Assembly (NCBI GenBank): GCA_016218825.1
Contig: JACRCV010000064.1
Span: 1 to 64,000, forward strand
From: Deltaproteobacteria bacterium
GTDB taxonomy: Bacteria > Myxococcota > XYA12-FULL-58-9
Length of the DNA stretch: 64,000 nucleotides
Reading direction: 5' to 3'
The position numbers and the translations under genes are program-made. Below, piece by piece: positions 17,869 through 27,392 of this stretch. The notes under the pieces were generated by a model. It had not been told where the DNA came from and did no database searches. It saw only the letters and a list, made by a program, of their open reading frames with translations. Position 1 is the first letter of the stretch, and each line of letters begins with the position of its first letter.

Positions 17869-18783
17869 TCAGGCGGTCGCGGTCGGCACGTGGCTCGCGG
17901 CGTGGTACGAGCTGCGCACCAGCGGGCCCGCCTCGACGTGCGCGAAGCCGCGCTCCTGACCCGCGGCGCGCAAGGTCGCGAACTCTTCGAGGGTGTAGAA
18001 GCGGTCGATCGGGGTGTGGTCGGTGGTCGGGTTCAGGTATTGCCCGAGCGTCAGCACGTCGCAGCGCACCCGCCGCAGCGCGTCCATCACCGCGAGCAGC
18101 TCGTCGATCGTCTCGCCCAGGCCCAGCATGATGCCGCTCTTCGTCACCATCGGGACGCCGTGCTCGCGGCGGAAGGCGTCGGCACGGGCGAGCAGCGTGA
18201 GCGAGCGCTCGAAGTCTCCTTTGGCGCGCAGCTTGGGGAACAGGCGCGGCACGGTCTCGACGTTGTGATTCAGCACCTCGGGGCGGGCGTCGAGGATGGT
18301 CTGGAGGGCGGCGGCGTCGCCTTTGAGGTCGGGGATCAAGACCTCGACCCGGGTGGTGGGGCTGAGGGTGCGGATCGCGCGGATGGTCGCCGCGAACTGC
18401 CCGGCGCCGAAGTCCGCGAGGTCGTCGCGGTCGACGCTCGTCACCACCGCGTGGGCGAGCTTCAGCTGCCACACCGCCTTCGCGACCTGAGCGGGCTCGT
18501 CGGTGGCGAGCGGCTCGGGGCGCCCTTTGGTGACCGCGCAGTAGCGGCAGTTGCGGGTGCAGACGTCGCCGGCGATCATGAAGGTGGCGGTCTTGTGGCT
18601 CCCCCAGCACTCCCAGATGTTCGGACAGCGCGCCGACTCGCAGACGGTGTGCAGCTTCAAACCGCCGAGGAGCTGACCCACCTCGCGGTAGGTGGTGCTG
18701 CCTTGGATTTTCACCCGGAGGTACTCCGGCCGCCGCGCGCCGGTTCCCCGCTTCGGCACGCCGTTTTGAATCAGGTCACTCAC
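17869..18783 (-). CDS. lipA: Lipoyl synthase (radical SAM)
   Basis: The enzyme inserts two sulphurs into protein-bound octanoyl chains. In these 304 residues the auxiliary-cluster cysteines are C48, C53 and C59 (CESARCPNIWEC) and the radical-SAM cysteines are C75, C79 and C82 (CTRNCRYC). The serine ligand occurs in the C-terminal RSSYHA. Other family marks are TFMIAGDVCTRNC, HNVETVPRL, KSGIMLGLGE and LTLGQYLNPT. Start ATG at 18783 overlaps the lipB stop by four bases (ATGA). Third gene of the E2-lipB-lipA run. Confidence 0.96.
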   Translation of the reverse strand: MSDLIQNGVPKRGTGARRPEYLRVKIQGSTTYREVGQLLGGLKLHTVCESARCPNIWECWGSHKTATFMIAGDVCTRNCRYCAVTKGRPEPLATDEPAQVAKAVWQLKLAHAVVTSVDRDDLADFGAGQFAATIRAIRTLSPTTRVEVLIPDLKGDAAALQTILDARPEVLNHNVETVPRLFPKLRAKGDFERSLTLLARADAFRREHGVPMVTKSGIMLGLGETIDELLAVMDALRRVRCDVLTLGQYLNPTTDHTPIDRFYTLEEFATLRAAGQERGFAHVEAGPLVRSSYHAASHVPTATA

Positions 18784-19511
18784 GCGCTCACCTCGGGCGG
18801 CTTGGCCGCGGCAACAGACAGCGGCGAGCTTGGCAAGGTTGTCGGGGTGCAGTCAACGCCGCGCCGCGTGAGCACCGACGCAGCGTGTCGAGCGAGGTGA
18901 TCCATCACCTCGGCGATCGGCGGCTCGAAACCCGCCTCGCGGCCGATGGACGTGACCCCGCGGCCGTGCAAGCCGCACGGGACGATGAGCTCGAAGCCCG
19001 GGACTTCGCGGGCGACGTTCAGCGCGAAGCCGTGCAGCGTGACCCATTTTGCGACGCGCACGCCCACCGCCCCGATCTTGTTCTGCCCCACAAAGATGCC
19101 GCGCAGGCCGTCGACCCGCGTCGCGGTGACGCCGTACTCGGCGGCGGTGGCGATCATGATCTCCTCGAGGTGGGTCACGTAGCGCTTGACGTCCTGCTCG
19201 CCGTCGCCGAGGCGAATCACCGGATAGCCCACCACCTGCCCGGGCCCGTGAAAGGTCACGTCGCCGCCGCGACTGGCGACGAAGAGCTCGACGCCGCGCG
19301 CTGCCAACGCTTCGCGCGACACCAGCAGATGATCGGCGCCGCTGTTCTTCCCCAAGGTCACCACCGGCTGGTGCTCGAGGAGAAACAAGGTGTCGGCGGC
19401 CGCGCCGTTGACGATCTCGGCGTGCCGCGCTTCCTGCAACGCGAGCATCGGGCCGTAGGGGACGCGGCCCAGGCGCTCGACCTGCAACGGGCGGTGCGGC
19501 TCGGGGGGCAC
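18780..19511 (-). CDS. lipB: Octanoyl-[ACP]:protein octanoyltransferase
   Basis: The enzyme moves octanoate from acyl carrier protein to lipoyl-domain lysines, the first step of lipoate assembly. Of 243 residues, the nucleophile is C179 in LIVPCGLHGRGVTSI and the partner is K145 in VGQNKIGAVGVRV. The conserved RGGDVTFHGPGQVVGYP and LEHQPVVTLGKN are present. The C-terminal 25 residues are a divergent tail. It starts with GTG one base after the stop of the E2 gene, so the two are certainly co-transcribed. Confidence 0.95.
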   Translation of the reverse strand: MPPEPHRPLQVERLGRVPYGPMLALQEARHAEIVNGAAADTLFLLEHQPVVTLGKNSGADHLLVSREALAARGVELFVASRGGDVTFHGPGQVVGYPVIRLGDGEQDVKRYVTHLEEIMIATAAEYGVTATRVDGLRGIFVGQNKIGAVGVRVAKWVTLHGFALNVAREVPGFELIVPCGLHGRGVTSIGREAGFEPPIAEVMDHLARHAASVLTRRGVDCTPTTLPSSPLSVAAAKPPEVSA

Positions 19512-19512
19512 G

Positions 19513-20847
19513 CTACATGTCCGCTTCGGCGAACTCTTCGAGGGTCTTCTTGATCTTGGCCATGAACTGGTCGGCGACCGCGCCGTCCACCAGGCGGTGG
19601 TCGAAGGACAGCGACAGATAGCCGCGCGGGCGGATGGCGATCATGTCGTTGATGACGACGGCGCGCTTCTCGACCGCGCCGACGCCCATGATCGCGACCT
19701 GGGGCTGGTTGATGATCGGGAAGCCGATCACCGAGCCGAACACCCCGGGGTTGCTGATCGTGAAGGTGCCGGCCTGGACCTCTTCGGGCTTGAGCTTCTT
19801 GGTGCGGGCGCGCTCCGCGAGGTCGGCGGCGTGGCGCGCGAGCCCGAGCAAGTTCAGCTCGCCGGCGTTCGCGACCACCGGCACGATGAGGCCCCAGTCG
19901 AGGGCCACCGCGACACCGAGGTTGATGTCGCGGTGATAGATGGCCTTGCTGCCGTCCAACGACGCGTTGACGACCGGGAACGCCTCGAGCGCCACCACCG
20001 CGGCCTTCATCAAGAACGCGGTGTAGGTGAGGGGCACGCCGTGTTGCTCGGCCCAGGCGGCTTTGTGCTTGGCGCGCAGCGCCGCGATGTTGCTGTAGTC
20101 GATCTCCCACAAGGTCTGCACGTGCGCCGAGATGTGGCGCGACGCGGTCATGTGCTCCGCGATCTTGGCCCGCATCGTCGACAGCTCTTCGACCCGATCG
20201 CCGTCCTGCACCCGCGGTCGATACGCGGCCGGTACGACCGTCGGTGTGGCCGCCACCGTCGCGCCGGGTGGCGGCGCGGCGCTGGTTCGCGCCGCGGTGA
20301 CGGCGCCGCCGCCTTGTTCGACCACCGCGAGGATGTCCTCTTTGGTCACTCGGCCGTTTTGGCCGGTGCCCGAGATCTGACCGATGTCGATGTTGTGACT
20401 CGCGGCGATGTTGCGAACCAGCGGCGACGACTTCTTGGTCGTGCGCAGCGCGGCCGCGGCCGCGGGTGCCGCTGGCGACGGGGACAGCGTGCTCTTGGCA
20501 GTGGACGGCGTGGCGGGTGCGGCCGGGGCTGGGGCCAGGGTGGATGCTCTCGTGGGCGCCGGCGCGGCAGCGGGCGTCGGGGTGGTGGGCGTCGGGGCGG
20601 TGCTCTCGCCGGCCTCGCCGATGATGGCGACGACGGTGTTGATTGGCACAGTTTTCCCAGGAGTTACCAGGATCTCCAGGAGAACTCCCGACACCGGGGA
20701 AGGGATCTCGGCATCGACCTTGTCGGTGGAGATTTCAAAGAGGGGCTCATCGCGATTGACCTTGTCGCCGACCTTCTTGAGCCAGGTGGTGACTGTGCCT
20801 TCGGCAATTGATTCGCCCATCTGTGGCAGCTTCACCTCGGTTGCCAT
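19513..20847 (-). CDS. 2-oxo acid dehydrogenase E2 component (dihydrolipoyl acyltransferase)
   Basis: A 444-residue protein from ATG 20847, preceded by AAGGAG. Domains: a lipoyl domain at 1-77 with lipoylated K43 (EISTDKVDAEIPS); an Ala/Pro/Thr linker; a peripheral-subunit-binding domain beginning SPLVRNIAASHNIDIGQISG; an acyltransferase domain from about 215 with catalytic H417 and D421 in FDHRLVDGAVADQF. It forms the core of a pyruvate, 2-oxoglutarate or branched-chain dehydrogenase. No E1 or E3 gene is in the window, so the substrate cannot be fixed; the lipoyl and catalytic sequences lean toward the 2-oxoglutarate/branched-chain group. Its lipoyl-attachment genes follow directly. Confidence 0.92.
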   Translation of the reverse strand: MATEVKLPQMGESIAEGTVTTWLKKVGDKVNRDEPLFEISTDKVDAEIPSPVSGVLLEILVTPGKTVPINTVVAIIGEAGESTAPTPTTPTPAAAPAPTRASTLAPAPAAPATPSTAKSTLSPSPAAPAAAAALRTTKKSSPLVRNIAASHNIDIGQISGTGQNGRVTKEDILAVVEQGGGAVTAARTSAAPPPGATVAATPTVVPAAYRPRVQDGDRVEELSTMRAKIAEHMTASRHISAHVQTLWEIDYSNIAALRAKHKAAWAEQHGVPLTYTAFLMKAAVVALEAFPVVNASLDGSKAIYHRDINLGVAVALDWGLIVPVVANAGELNLLGLARHAADLAERARTKKLKPEEVQAGTFTISNPGVFGSVIGFPIINQPQVAIMGVGAVEKRAVVINDMIAIRPRGYLSLSFDHRLVDGAVADQFMAKIKKTLEEFAEADM

Positions 20848-20994
20848 TCGATTTCTCCTTGCCGGTCTGTTGGCAAGTAGTGCGTGCTCTGCCTCCGGAA
20901 CGCAAGGCCTGCCAGCGTCTTTGCTACGTTCAGGGTTGGCACCGGCCCCCCTGCGTGTGGCAGAATGCGCAGAGGGAGCAGGTTTGTCGATAGA

Positions 20995-23900
20995 ATGAAG
21001 GGTTCCTCCAAGGTTTCGGGCGCTCGCGGTGGGCCGCCGGTCGAGCCACCTGCGGGTGCCGCCGACGGGGATTGGTACCGCATCGAGTCGGGCGACACGT
21101 TGTGGCGCCTGTCGCGCCGCTTTCAGGTGCCGTTCTCGAGTCTTCTCGGCGCGAATCCGCAGATAGTAAACCCCGATCGCATCTACGCCGGACGCTATCT
21201 CTGGATCCCGGCCCCGCACGTCGCCGCAGAGCTCGAGGCCGGAATCAGCACGGCCTCGGCCGGCGCGGCTGCAGATCGGGCCGAGCGCGCCGACCTGCGG
21301 CCGGCGAAGACCACCGGCACGCGGCCGAGCGACCAAGGCACGCAAACCCCGCTCGCCAAAGGCCTCTCGTCCCCCGGGGCGACCGCCGGCAGCGCCACAC
21401 CGAAAACGCAGGCGGTCAAGGCCGCGACCGAGACCGCGGCCGGCAAGACGGCGCCGGCGGCCGGCGACGCTGCCGCGACCACGAGTGCCGCGGCTGCGGA
21501 CGTCGAGGCCGAAAGCGAGGTCGACGGCGAAGCGGAGACCGAGGAGGTCGCGGACGACGACGGGGACGAAGAAGCGAGCGACGACCAGACGATCGTGACC
21601 AACGGCGCCGGGACCACGGCCAGGTTCTTCTCCAGCGGTTGGCAGGTGCTGCGCTACATCTTCGGCGGCGCCGGTGCCTTCGAGCTCATTCACCGCCCGT
21701 TCACGCTCCTGCCGGGTCAGGCCGCCGACGGCGCCGGCAAGCCACCGCTCGCGGTCGGTGGTGACGCGCGCCTGACCGCGATGATTCACCTTCCGGAGGA
21801 TGATCTGGTCCGCCTCGACGAGCACCGCCGGCAGACGACCGCCAAGCTCCAGAAAGACAAGTCACTGGTCTTTTGGGCCGAGACCACCGGCGGCATCGGC
21901 ATCAAGTCGACGCTGGGCGGCGTCTGGTCGTCGATGACCGGCGGCACCGAGATGGCGCTGCCCGGGCACTTCGACCTGCAGTACAGCCTGTTGGTGCCGT
22001 ACAAGGCCTCGGGGAGCGAGGCGGGTCTGTTCGCGCCCCAGGTCATCGCCCGCCACACCCTCGACCTGCCGGTGACCGCGGAGAAGGCCAAGAGGCTGTT
22101 GCCGGGCGCGCGCTTCGTGATCTCCCGCGACCTCGGCCTCGGCGGCACCGCGAAGCAGAAGCTCGGGACGCTCGGCGCCGAGCTCAAGAGCGAAGGCAGC
22201 GTCATCGTCGACCGTCTCGGCAAAGAGCGGGTCCGGGTGGCGTTTACCAGCGAGGTCGAAGATCTGGTGGAAGCGGATGCGAGCGGCGGCGCGGCGGCGA
22301 CCAGCACCGACCCCGACGGCAGCGCGCCGGCGGTCGCCTCGGGGTCGAAGGGCGGTCTGAGGTTTCGCCCGACGCTGAAGAAGAGCGGCACGCGCAGCCG
22401 CACCGAGTCCTACGTCCTCGACCTGTCGAAGCCCGGGGCGCGAGCCGCGTACGATCAGATCATCGGCGGCAACGCCGACAAGGCGCGCGATCTCGCCGAC
22501 GCGGCCGGCTCCGGCGTCAAGCGCGACGCCGACGAGACCGCGGCGCGCGGCAACGAGTCGAGCCTCGGCCTCGATTTCGACACCGGCAACGTCACCGCCG
22601 GTCTGAGCTTCGACCGCGGGCGCAACTTCGAGACCACGATCCGCAGCCTCGACGACGACCGGGTCGAGGTGCGCGTCAGCCGCGGCGCGACGCTCGCCGC
22701 CGGCCCGCACTACGCCGACACCCCGGAGCCCGGCAGCACGCGCAAGGCCTTGATGGCCGACCTCGGCGTCACTCGGGACGACTCGGTCGTCGAGGTCTAC
22801 GTCCTGGACCTGAGCAAGCCCGGGACCCGGGAGGCGTTGCGCGCGGTGCGCAACGGCGACCTCGCCGCGCTCCGGGCGCTGGTGCTGCAGGACGCCGACG
22901 GCGTCGAGTTCACTCCGGAGAGCCGCCACAAGGCGCGCGAGCTCGCGGCCGGCGCCGCGCTCGGCGGCTCGGCGGTGTCGCTGAAGATCACGAACCGCGA
23001 CGACGAGACCGCGAGCTTCTCGAGGGAGGCCGAGGATCAGGTCGCGATCACGCTGGGCGCGATCGCCGAGCGCGGCCTGGCGCCGGAGGCCGCGCTCGAG
23101 CTCAACAGCGAGCAGAGCGTCAGCGCCGGCGGCACGCGGCAAGAGACCCACGGCCGCGAGGAGCTCTACAAGCTCGATCTGAAGGAGCCCGCCGCCGCCG
23201 AGGCCTACCGCGCCGCCCGCCGCGGTGACTTCTCGCGGTTGCGGCGCGCCAAGGACGCCGAGGTCAAAGGGATCGTCTACGCGTGGCAGCGCCTCCAGAG
23301 CCGGCGCCAGGACAACCTCAACGCCGGCGTCGCCCAAAAGACCAGCAAGCGCGGCGAGAGCGTCAAGACCAGCACCCAGAGCGGTTACGACATCGAGGCG
23401 GTGCCGCTCATCGACGGCAAGTATCAGGTCACGGTGCGCAAGAATCGCGCGACCGAGCTCGGGGTCGCGGCCGACAAGTACGTCAAGGGCGAGCGGCCCG
23501 ATCCGAACGCCGCCGTCGTGCCCGGCACCGTGACGCCGCCGAAGAGCACCGCGGTCTCGGTCGGCCTGGGCGACGTGGTGAAGCGGGGTCAAGACCGCTC
23601 GCTGGTCTACGTGTTCGATCCGAACGACAAGGCGGCGCGGCGCGCATTCGACGCGCTCTTGGCCGGTGACGCGACGAAGGCGGAGGCGCTCGCGAAGCGC
23701 GCCGGCAGCGGCGTGACCCTGCGGGAGTCGACGGTCGAGGATTGGTGGGGGAATCGTCTGACCGGCAACCTCGGCATCGCGATGACGAACGGCGTCACCG
23801 CCGGCCTCGAGATGTACACCGAGCGGTTGGCGGACAACGACGCCCGCTTGACCGGCAGCGACGTGCGCCAGGAAGTGACGAAGCAGGCGGCGGACGCCGG

Positions 23901-26673
23901 CAGGCCGGTGGCGTGGTTCGGGACCGGCGGCGTGCTCAAGGCCGGCTTCGACACCCCGGTGAAGGTCGGGCCGGCGAGCCCCGGCTTCGGCGCCGACGCC
24001 GAGCTCGAGTACCACTGTCTGGTGCCGTCGACCGCGGTCGAGGCGCCGGTCGCGTCGCCGCGGCTCTTGCCCTCCAACTGGCAGAAGGCGCTCGCCTATC
24101 CGCCCGGCAGTGAGGTCACGATCCGCGGCAAGGGCACGCTGCGCACCTCGCTGTCGCACACCAAAGGCGCCGAAGCCAAGGTAGGGTCGGTAGAGCTCGC
24201 GGCGTCGGCCGGGGTGGTGTCGACGGCGAGCACCGCCAAAGACCTGGCGCTGGTGTTCCACCGCTTGGGCGGCTCGACCGTCCGCTTGATCGTCGCCGAC
24301 GGCGCCGAGTTGACCGGCAAGGTCTCGCTCGAGGCCCAGGTCAAGGCGACCTTGGCCGCGGACGCCGGCGACTCCGACCGCGAGCTCGCGGGCGGCATCG
24401 TCGGCAAGCAATACCGTCGTTTGCAGCGCAACTTCCTCGAGAAGCTCACCGCGCTCTTGCAGGCGCGGGCGGCGGCGTCCGAGAGCGTCAGCGACGCGAC
24501 GCAGAAGGCGATCGCCTTCGACTTCGACCTGTCGACCGCGAGCGGGCGCGCGGCTTACGAGCGCTTGGTCGGCCTCGACGTCGCGGCGGTCGAGGCGGCG
24601 GTGGCCAAGAACGAGCCCGGGATCGCCGCGGTCGGCAAGTACCGCGACTTCGACGCGGTGACCCAGCAGAACCTGACCGTCAACCTCTTCGGGCTCGACC
24701 TGGTCAACGACAACCGCGAGCGTCGCGACCGGGTCGCGAGCCTGTTGAATTCCGAGGGGCGCAAGGACTTCGTGGTCCAGGACTTCACCGCCACCAAGAG
24801 CGGCATCCTCAAGACCGGCTCGGTCCGCTTCGCGACCGTCGCGGTGCGCGATCGCAGCGAGAACCGCGACGAGCGCTTCTTGCACCTGAAGCTCGACAAC
24901 CTTCGTGACAAGTGGACGAGCCGCGGCGAGGTCGACCGCTTCCGGCGCTTCATCTCGATGCTGGGCGCCAAAGAGCGCACCAGCATCGTCGCCAAGACCG
25001 ACTTCGACTTCTGGGACAAGCTCAACCCCGCGGTGCACGGCGACACCACCGCGCGGGCCGACGTCTATTTCACCGAGGGCGCGATCGGCCAGATCGGTCA
25101 CGCCGAGCGCGAGGCCGCCATCACCGCCTACGCCAAGGCGCTGGCGGCGCTCGACGGCGAGGACCAGCTGCCGGCGTGGGCGAGCGACGACCCGGAGAAG
25201 CGGCGCGGCGCCCGCGCCCTGCTCGAGGAGTACGATCGCAGCGTCCAGGGCCTGGGCGGCGAGGGCAACGACGACTACTGGCGCTTCAGCGCCAATCAAA
25301 TCGGCTGGGACGCGATGGAATACCGCATGGCGAAGGAGTTCGCCGAGTTCGTCCTTGCCCTCGGCAGCGGCGGTGCGCGCGACGTGGTGTTCACCGACGC
25401 GCTCGACGCCAAGACCGAGGGCGCCCGCGAGCAGGTGGAGAGCGCCAGGCGCTTCTTGCGCGCCTTCGCCGAGCTCGGCCGGCAGCACGGCTTCGATTTC
25501 TATGCCGCGATCGCGGCGATGAACGGGCTCGCCACCAAGGACGTGGTGCTCCTGCAACAGCTCGAGATCCGCGGCGACCAGAAGCAGGTGGTGATCGACA
25601 TCGAGCCGGCCAAGGGGCTCGCCGAGCCCTACGTCTACGTCCGTCAGACCTTCACGCCGACCGCGATCTCCTCGACCGGCCCGGTCACGACCGCGAAGCC
25701 GGTGTTCTCGTTGGGGCCTTCGCGCTGGCAGATCCCAGGCTCGCTGTCGGCGGTCGGCAGCGTGCCGCCGTCGGTGGTGTCGTCGACCAACGAGAGCCCG
25801 CTCGAGAGCGCGTCGCGCTTGTTCGACGTGTCGCGCTACGGCCAGGCGCTCGAGGTCTTGCGGCGGCCGGGGATCGACTCCAGCGACGTGCGGGTGATCA
25901 AGCTCACCGCCAAGTGCAATCATATGAAGGGCAACTACAACGAGACGGTCAGGGCGCTCGAGCGCCTGGTGCGTTCCGGCAAGGCCGACACCGAGGCGAT
26001 GCTCTGGCTCGCCGACGGCTACGCTCGGCTCGCGGAGCGCGCTGGCGCCGGTCCCACCGACGGCGCCGCGGCGGCCTTGACCCGCAAGGCGATCGAGTAC
26101 GCGCAGCGGGCGCGGCAGGCCGAGCCCGGCGCCTTGGAGCCGGCGGCCCTGCTCTTCGAGCTCTACCTCGCGACGCCGCTCGCGGTCGGCGGCGGCATCG
26201 ACAAGGCGCGCGAGCTCGTGAGCGCGATCCGCAGCCGCTTCCCGGTCGACTCGCACCTGATGCTGGCGCGCTACTACGAGAAGCGTGCCGAGGCCGCGAC
26301 CGACGCCGAGCAGCGGCGCAGCCACCTGAGCGCCGCGGAGGCGGAGATCAAGCAGGTCGTGGTCCCCGACGCCGCCGACATCGGTCCGGAGCTGGAGCTG
26401 GCGCGCTTCTTCGCGCGGCGCGGCCGGACCGCCGAGGCCGGCGAGCTCTTGTCCCGCCTGCGGGCGCGCACCCAGAACGTCACCCGGCTGCTGTTCGAGT
26501 CGGCCGTGGTCCTCGAGGCCGGGGATCAGAACCTCGACCAGGTCGAGGCGTTGCTGGTCGAATACCTGCGGCACGAGCTGTCGCCCGCCGATCCGCCGGC
26601 CACGGTCGCCAAGGAGATCTTGGCGCGGGTGCGCGACAAGCTCGGCAAGACCCCGCCACCACCGCCCACCTGA
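20995..26673 (+). CDS. Giant LysM-TPR protein with a repeated module of unknown family
   Basis: A 1,892-residue protein from ATG 20995; ATGs at 20884 and 20965 are alternatives. There is no signal peptide. A LysM domain lies at about 27-72 (YRIESGDTLWRLSRRFQVPF). An Ala-rich linker turning acidic follows (80-220). The middle, about 230-1250, is built of beta-rich segments, interrupted by a motif of about 37 residues seen five times (starting near 473, 602, 725, 872 and 1175), with consensus 'YxLDLsxPxaRxAYxxxxxGDxxxaxxLaxxxxxGV'. Two larger beta segments (about 320-430 and 1000-1100) also look alike. TPR-type helices fill 1600-1892. LysM without export suggests an assembly adaptor, but no injection-system genes are near. 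Function unknown. Confidence 0.75.
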   Translation: MKGSSKVSGARGGPPVEPPAGAADGDWYRIESGDTLWRLSRRFQVPFSSLLGANPQIVNPDRIYAGRYLWIPAPHVAAELEAGISTASAGAAADRAERADLRPAKTTGTRPSDQGTQTPLAKGLSSPGATAGSATPKTQAVKAATETAAGKTAPAAGDAAATTSAAAADVEAESEVDGEAETEEVADDDGDEEASDDQTIVTNGAGTTARFFSSGWQVLRYIFGGAGAFELIHRPFTLLPGQAADGAGKPPLAVGGDARLTAMIHLPEDDLVRLDEHRRQTTAKLQKDKSLVFWAETTGGIGIKSTLGGVWSSMTGGTEMALPGHFDLQYSLLVPYKASGSEAGLFAPQVIARHTLDLPVTAEKAKRLLPGARFVISRDLGLGGTAKQKLGTLGAELKSEGSVIVDRLGKERVRVAFTSEVEDLVEADASGGAAATSTDPDGSAPAVASGSKGGLRFRPTLKKSGTRSRTESYVLDLSKPGARAAYDQIIGGNADKARDLADAAGSGVKRDADETAARGNESSLGLDFDTGNVTAGLSFDRGRNFETTIRSLDDDRVEVRVSRGATLAAGPHYADTPEPGSTRKALMADLGVTRDDSVVEVYVLDLSKPGTREALRAVRNGDLAALRALVLQDADGVEFTPESRHKARELAAGAALGGSAVSLKITNRDDETASFSREAEDQVAITLGAIAERGLAPEAALELNSEQSVSAGGTRQETHGREELYKLDLKEPAAAEAYRAARRGDFSRLRRAKDAEVKGIVYAWQRLQSRRQDNLNAGVAQKTSKRGESVKTSTQSGYDIEAVPLIDGKYQVTVRKNRATELGVAADKYVKGERPDPNAAVVPGTVTPPKSTAVSVGLGDVVKRGQDRSLVYVFDPNDKAARRAFDALLAGDATKAEALAKRAGSGVTLRESTVEDWWGNRLTGNLGIAMTNGVTAGLEMYTERLADNDARLTGSDVRQEVTKQAADAGRPVAWFGTGGVLKAGFDTPVKVGPASPGFGADAELEYHCLVPSTAVEAPVASPRLLPSNWQKALAYPPGSEVTIRGKGTLRTSLSHTKGAEAKVGSVELAASAGVVSTASTAKDLALVFHRLGGSTVRLIVADGAELTGKVSLEAQVKATLAADAGDSDRELAGGIVGKQYRRLQRNFLEKLTALLQARAAASESVSDATQKAIAFDFDLSTASGRAAYERLVGLDVAAVEAAVAKNEPGIAAVGKYRDFDAVTQQNLTVNLFGLDLVNDNRERRDRVASLLNSEGRKDFVVQDFTATKSGILKTGSVRFATVAVRDRSENRDERFLHLKLDNLRDKWTSRGEVDRFRRFISMLGAKERTSIVAKTDFDFWDKLNPAVHGDTTARADVYFTEGAIGQIGHAEREAAITAYAKALAALDGEDQLPAWASDDPEKRRGARALLEEYDRSVQGLGGEGNDDYWRFSANQIGWDAMEYRMAKEFAEFVLALGSGGARDVVFTDALDAKTEGAREQVESARRFLRAFAELGRQHGFDFYAAIAAMNGLATKDVVLLQQLEIRGDQKQVVIDIEPAKGLAEPYVYVRQTFTPTAISSTGPVTTAKPVFSLGPSRWQIPGSLSAVGSVPPSVVSSTNESPLESASRLFDVSRYGQALEVLRRPGIDSSDVRVIKLTAKCNHMKGNYNETVRALERLVRSGKADTEAMLWLADGYARLAERAGAGPTDGAAAALTRKAIEYAQRARQAEPGALEPAALLFELYLATPLAVGGGIDKARELVSAIRSRFPVDSHLMLARYYEKRAEAATDAEQRRSHLSAAEAEIKQVVVPDAADIGPELELARFFARRGRTAEAGELLSRLRARTQNVTRLLFESAVVLEAGDQNLDQVEALLVEYLRHELSPADPPATVAKEILARVRDKLGKTPPPPPT

Positions 26674-26775
26674 GTCGGACCGCCGCCGCCGGAATTTTGA
26701 CGAGATCGCCCGTGACCCGCATGCTCTGTGGGCGCCACCGGCCCGCGAGGGCGGTGATCTCAAACGGAGGAGCTC

Positions 26776-27303
26776 ATGACCGCACACGATGCTCTGGACT
26801 TCGACATCGACGTCGACCTGTCACCGGTCTACGACCGCCTCGCGGAGCCGCTGCTCATCGACGCGCGCTGGTACGACCTGGTGATGCCGCGCGCCGGGCG
26901 GGCCCCGGAGCTGCAAGCCAAGCTCGATCAGATGTTCGAGAACGTCATGCTGCGCGCCCAGTGGCGCGCCACCCAGCGCCGGGCGTTGGATCGCCGTCGC
27001 GCGGTGCGGGTGCCGTTGTTGTCGCGCCTGCTGGTGACCGGCGGCAAGCACCTGGTGGCCTGTGACATCTCGATGTCCGGGCTGCGCGCCTCCGGGGAGC
27101 CGAACGCGCCGTTGATGGATGTCGAGTTCAAGCTCCCGGGGCTGTCGTTTCCGGTCGAGGCGCGGGTCGAGGTCGTGAGCTACAAGCCGGCGAACGTCAT
27201 CCCGCTCGTCGGCCTGCGCTTCGCGTGGATCGACAAGCCGTACGTCGAGCACATCGCGCGCTACATCGGCCGGCGGCGGTCGCAGTCGGTGCGGACGGCG
27301 TGA
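26776..27303 (+). CDS. PilZ-domain protein
   Basis: A 175-residue protein. The N-terminal 75 residues are helical and unassigned. A PilZ domain covers about 75-170, with the two c-di-GMP-contact motifs: an Arg-rich RRALDRRRAVRVP and DISMSGLRASG (the D/NxSxxG motif). It is likely to bind c-di-GMP and pass the signal on by contact; no output domain is attached. GGAGGAG precedes the ATG at ideal spacing. It follows the LysM giant by about 100 bases in the same direction, so a functional link is possible but unproven. Confidence 0.85.
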   Translation: MTAHDALDFDIDVDLSPVYDRLAEPLLIDARWYDLVMPRAGRAPELQAKLDQMFENVMLRAQWRATQRRALDRRRAVRVPLLSRLLVTGGKHLVACDISMSGLRASGEPNAPLMDVEFKLPGLSFPVEARVEVVSYKPANVIPLVGLRFAWIDKPYVEHIARYIGRRRSQSVRTA

Positions 27304-27392
27304 GGCCGGCGGCGCCAGTGCCGCCGGGGAGGTTCTGATGCTAGGGTGCGGTGGGCACGGTGCCCGGCCGGCGTTCACAGGAGATTGGGCCG

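Noticed and set aside
20848-21825. N-terminal extension of the E2 protein
   Set aside because: The lipoyl domain must start at the protein's beginning; ATG 20847 has a ribosome binding site and the extension is a shadow of the LysM gene.
21862-26787. Very long open frame antisense to the LysM-TPR gene
   Set aside because: Typical high-GC mirror frame: His/Arg/Gly/Asp-rich, no domains, while the plus strand has LysM and TPR domains and repeat structure.
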